Positions 42,870-45,034 of a stretch of 45,034 nucleotides of DNA are shown here, one piece after another. The notes under the pieces are model-generated. The model saw only the letters and a list, made by a program, of their open reading frames with translations. It ran no database searches and was not told the DNA's origin. Source of the DNA: Pseudomonas sp. Ant30-3 (GTDB lineage: Bacteria > Pseudomonadota > Gammaproteobacteria > Pseudomonadales > Pseudomonadaceae). The stretch's first letter is position 1. Each line of letters opens with the position of its first letter. The stretch lies in the NCBI RefSeq assembly GCF_000690905.1, contig NZ_JMCL01000114.1, positions 1-45,034 on the forward strand, read 5' to 3'. The translations under genes were made by a program, and so were the position numbers.

Positions 42870-43607
42870 ATGAACCAAACCGAACTGCAAGACCAGGATC
42901 CCGTGTTCCAGTTGAAGGGCAGCATGCTTGCCATTACGGTGCTTGAACTGACCCGTAATAATCTTGCCAGCCTCGATCGGCAACTCGCTGCCAAGGTCGC
43001 CCAGGCACCGGGTTTCTTCAGCAACGCGCCGTTGGTCCTGGCACTGGACAAGCTTCCCGCCAGCGAAGGCGCCGTCGACCTGCCCGGGCTAATGCGCGTC
43101 TGCCGCCAGCATGGCCTGCGCACGCTGGCGATCCGCGCCAGTCGCATCGAGGACATCGCTGCCGCCATCGCTGTCGATTTGCCTGTGCTGCCGCCATCGG
43201 GCGCCCGCGAACGAGCAGTCGATCCGCTCGAAGGCGCGGTGGCGAAGAAACCGGAAAAGCCACCTGAGCCGACGATCAAACCGACCAAAGTCATCACCTC
43301 GCCAGTACGCGGCGGGCAGCAGATTTATGCTCAGGGCTGTGATCTGGTGATCATTTCGTCGGTCAGTCCGGGGGCGGAACTTCTCGCCGATGGCAACATC
43401 CATGTATACGGTCCGATGCGCGGTCGCGTGTTGGCCGGCGTCAAAGGCGACAAGAAGGCCAGGATTTTCTGTCAGCAAATGAGCGCTGAACTGGTCTCCA
43501 TCGCAGGCCACTACAAGGTTTCCGAAGACTTGCGGCGCGACCCTTTATGGGGTGCGGGTGTGCAGGTCAGCCTGTCGGGCGACGTGTTGAACATCATTCG
43601 TCTTTAA
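42870..43607 (+). CDS. minC: Septum site-determining protein MinC
   Basis: This 245-residue inhibitor of FtsZ assembly has an N-terminal FtsZ-binding domain (VFQLKGSMLAITVLELTRNN, DKLPASEGAVDLPGLMRVCR). A Pro/Lys linker (about 125-140) leads to the C-terminal beta-helix that dimerises and binds MinD (GADLNI-type GAELLADGNIHVYGPMRGRV). ATGs at 42861 and 42870 both lack a strong SD; the second was chosen. It is divergent from lpxL. minD begins 202 bp later, an unusually wide gap for this operon. Confidence 0.95.
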   Translation: MNQTELQDQDPVFQLKGSMLAITVLELTRNNLASLDRQLAAKVAQAPGFFSNAPLVLALDKLPASEGAVDLPGLMRVCRQHGLRTLAIRASRIEDIAAAIAVDLPVLPPSGARERAVDPLEGAVAKKPEKPPEPTIKPTKVITSPVRGGQQIYAQGCDLVIISSVSPGAELLADGNIHVYGPMRGRVLAGVKGDKKARIFCQQMSAELVSIAGHYKVSEDLRRDPLWGAGVQVSLSGDVLNIIRL

Positions 43608-43809
43608 CGGATACTGCCGCATTTTCCAAGCATCTCTAAAACGTAGCGAAAACGGCTCAAACGAAGTAGGAAAAAGGCCATTAGCAGTGTTTGCCCGAGG
43701 TAAACGCCGTTCAGGACCGGATTCCAGCCAAGGCTGTCCGACTGCATCAGTTTTTTATAGAGATGTTTTTCAGGGGCTAAATGTCCTTTTTCCTTAGGGG
43801 TGAAACACC

Positions 43810-44622
43810 TTGGCCAAGATTCTCGTGGTTACATCCGGCAAGGGTGGTGTGGGTAAGACCACCACCAGCGCTGCTATCGGTACCGGTCTCGCACTGCGCG
43901 GGCACAAAACAGTCATCGTCGACTTCGACGTCGGTTTGCGTAACCTCGACCTGATCATGGGTTGCGAGCGTCGTGTGGTGTATGACTTCGTCAACGTGGT
44001 CAACGGCGAAGCCAACCTGCAGCAGGCATTGATCAAAGACAAGCGCCTGGAAAACCTTTACGTGCTGGCCGCCAGCCAGACCCGCGACAAAGACGCGCTG
44101 ACCGTCGAAGGCGTGGAAAAAGTGCTGATGGCACTGAAGGAAGATTTCGAATTCGTGGTCTGCGACTCCCCGGCCGGCATCGAGAAAGGTGCTCACCTGG
44201 CCATGTATTTCGCTGATGAAGCGATCGTCGTGACCAACCCGGAAGTCTCCTCGGTACGTGACTCGGACCGCATGCTCGGCCTGCTGGCCAGCAAATCGCG
44301 GCGCGCCGAGAATGGCGAAGACCCGATCAAGGAGCACTTGCTCCTGACCCGCTACAACCCGCAACGCGTCAGCGATGGCGAGATGCTCGGCGTCGAAGAC
44401 GTCAAGGAAATCCTCGCTGTGACCCTGCTGGGTGTGATTCCTGAGTCGCAGGCTGTGCTCAAGGCTTCCAACTCGGGCGTGCCGGTGATTCTCGATGACC
44501 AGAGTGACGCCGGCCAGGCGTACAGCGATGCCGTTGATCGTCTGCTGGGCAAAACCGTGGAGCATCGATTCCTCGATGTCACCAAGAAGGGTTTCTTTGA
44601 GCGTCTGTTTGGAGGTCGGTAA
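43810..44622 (+). CDS. minD: Septum site-determining ATPase MinD
   Basis: This 270-residue ParA/MinD ATPase recruits MinC to the membrane. The deviant Walker A is SGKGGVGKTT (about 9-18), Walker B-like VVCDSPAGIEKGA is present, and the C-terminal membrane-targeting helix is KKGFFERLFGGR. The start is TTG at 43810: the conserved AKILVVTSGKGGVGKTTTSA begins directly after it and GGGGTG lies upstream. minE follows with a 1-base overlap (TAATG). Confidence 0.97.
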   Translation: MAKILVVTSGKGGVGKTTTSAAIGTGLALRGHKTVIVDFDVGLRNLDLIMGCERRVVYDFVNVVNGEANLQQALIKDKRLENLYVLAASQTRDKDALTVEGVEKVLMALKEDFEFVVCDSPAGIEKGAHLAMYFADEAIVVTNPEVSSVRDSDRMLGLLASKSRRAENGEDPIKEHLLLTRYNPQRVSDGEMLGVEDVKEILAVTLLGVIPESQAVLKASNSGVPVILDDQSDAGQAYSDAVDRLLGKTVEHRFLDVTKKGFFERLFGGR

Positions 44623-44876
44623 TGAACATTTTTGACTTCTTTCGTGCTAACAAGAAGCCAAGTACCGCCTCGGTAGCGAAAGAGCGTCTACAGATCATCG
44701 TGGCGCATGAACGCGGCCAACGCAGTACGCCGGACTACTTGCCAGCCTTGCAGAAGGAACTGGTTGAAGTGATCCGCAAGTACGTCAACATCGGGTCCGA
44801 TGATGTGCACGTCGCTCTGGAAAACCAGGGCAGTTGCTCGATTCTGGAACTCAATATCACCCTGCCGGATCGCTGA
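44622..44876 (+). CDS. minE: Cell division topological specificity factor MinE
   Basis: This 84-residue partner of MinD drives Min oscillation. The N-terminal membrane-binding MNIFDFFRANKK is followed by the MinD-contact helix ASVAKERLQIIVAHERGQR and the dimerisation domain LVEVIRKYVNIGSDDVHVAL. GGAGG inside the end of minD serves as ribosome-binding site; the genes overlap by one base. It ends the operon. Confidence 0.97.
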   Translation: MNIFDFFRANKKPSTASVAKERLQIIVAHERGQRSTPDYLPALQKELVEVIRKYVNIGSDDVHVALENQGSCSILELNITLPDR

Positions 44877-44926
44877 TCGATCCGACGGGAGCCACGGCGG
44901 CTCGATCATTTACGCGCCCCTGTCCT

Positions 44927-45011
44927 GTAGGAGCCGGCTTGCTGGCGATCGCATCAACGCGTTGTGTCATTTACACCGCGTGGATGCGATCGCCAGCAAG
45001 CCGGCTCCTAC
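44927..45011. repeat. Perfect 29-bp inverted REP pair after minE
   Basis: GTAGGAGCCGGCTTGCTGGC (44927-44946, continuing to GCATC at 44955) is perfectly inverted at 44983-45011, around a 27-base centre. It is the GTAGGAGC-type family seen also at 25981, 31934 and 35436. It could form a long cruciform or an mRNA-protecting hairpin. Confidence 0.9.
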
Positions 45012-45034
45012 GGAAGGGATCTGCAAATGATCGC

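Noticed and set aside
42752..43297. Long N-terminal extension of LpxL
   Set aside because: It overlaps minC on the other strand and exceeds the normal LpxL length; the ATG at 42751 gives the usual 310 residues.

Overview
The window looks like chromosomal DNA of a fluorescent-group Pseudomonas. The protein sequences have a Pseudomonas character (NodT-type outer-membrane lipoprotein, DUF3509, PuuD urate oxidase with a cytochrome c tail, TccC/Rhs protein). The DNA is GC-rich, and many intergenic gaps carry pseudomonad REP elements of the GTGGGAGC...GCTCGCGA and GTAGGAGC...GCTGGCGAT types. No rRNA, tRNA, CRISPR array, transposase or phage gene was seen. All calls come from reading the sequence and recalled family knowledge; no search was run.

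Left part (1-9644, all minus strand): a drug-efflux cassette marR - outer-membrane lipoprotein - EmrA-like adaptor, whose promoter is covered by two identical palindromes; then tamA-tamB (outer-membrane assembly) and a GNAT acetyltransferase. 9968-15482: xthA; a periplasmic phosphate-binding-like protein fused to an OmpA domain and preceded by a three-repeat Pho box; an ankyrin protein; a FATP/FadD6-type acyl-CoA synthetase; and a DUF3509 protein.

15692-19853 (minus): a compact run aroC - MFS transporter - mtnB - mtnD - mtnC, joining chorismate synthase to three methionine-salvage enzymes. 19983-25964: a periplasmic alpha/beta hydrolase, a tail-anchored GNAT-like coiled-coil protein, prmB (minus), an isochorismatase-fold protein whose nucleophile position is Ser, a small membrane protein, an Smr protein, folE and a glutaredoxin-like protein.

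26208-37525 is a purine/urate catabolism region. It holds an AzgA-type purine permease and a LysE exporter, then uraH (minus) facing puuE-uraD-alc-allA-puuD-urate permease (plus), followed by two tandem Tsx-like outer-membrane channels. Together these cover uptake across both membranes and every step from urate to glyoxylate plus urea: PuuD, UraH, UraD, PuuE, Alc, AllA. Near-identical TTGTAYACAA operators lie at the permease promoter and in the uraH/puuE divergent region, which suggests one GntR/FadR-type regulator encoded elsewhere.

37585-45034: an orphan TccC/Rhs toxin with an AT-richer C-terminal tip carrying an HEISH zinc-protease motif and no adjacent immunity gene; a patatin-like phospholipase; an LpxL/HtrB lipid A acyltransferase; and the divergent minCDE division-site genes. 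The window ends in a perfect 29-bp inverted REP pair.
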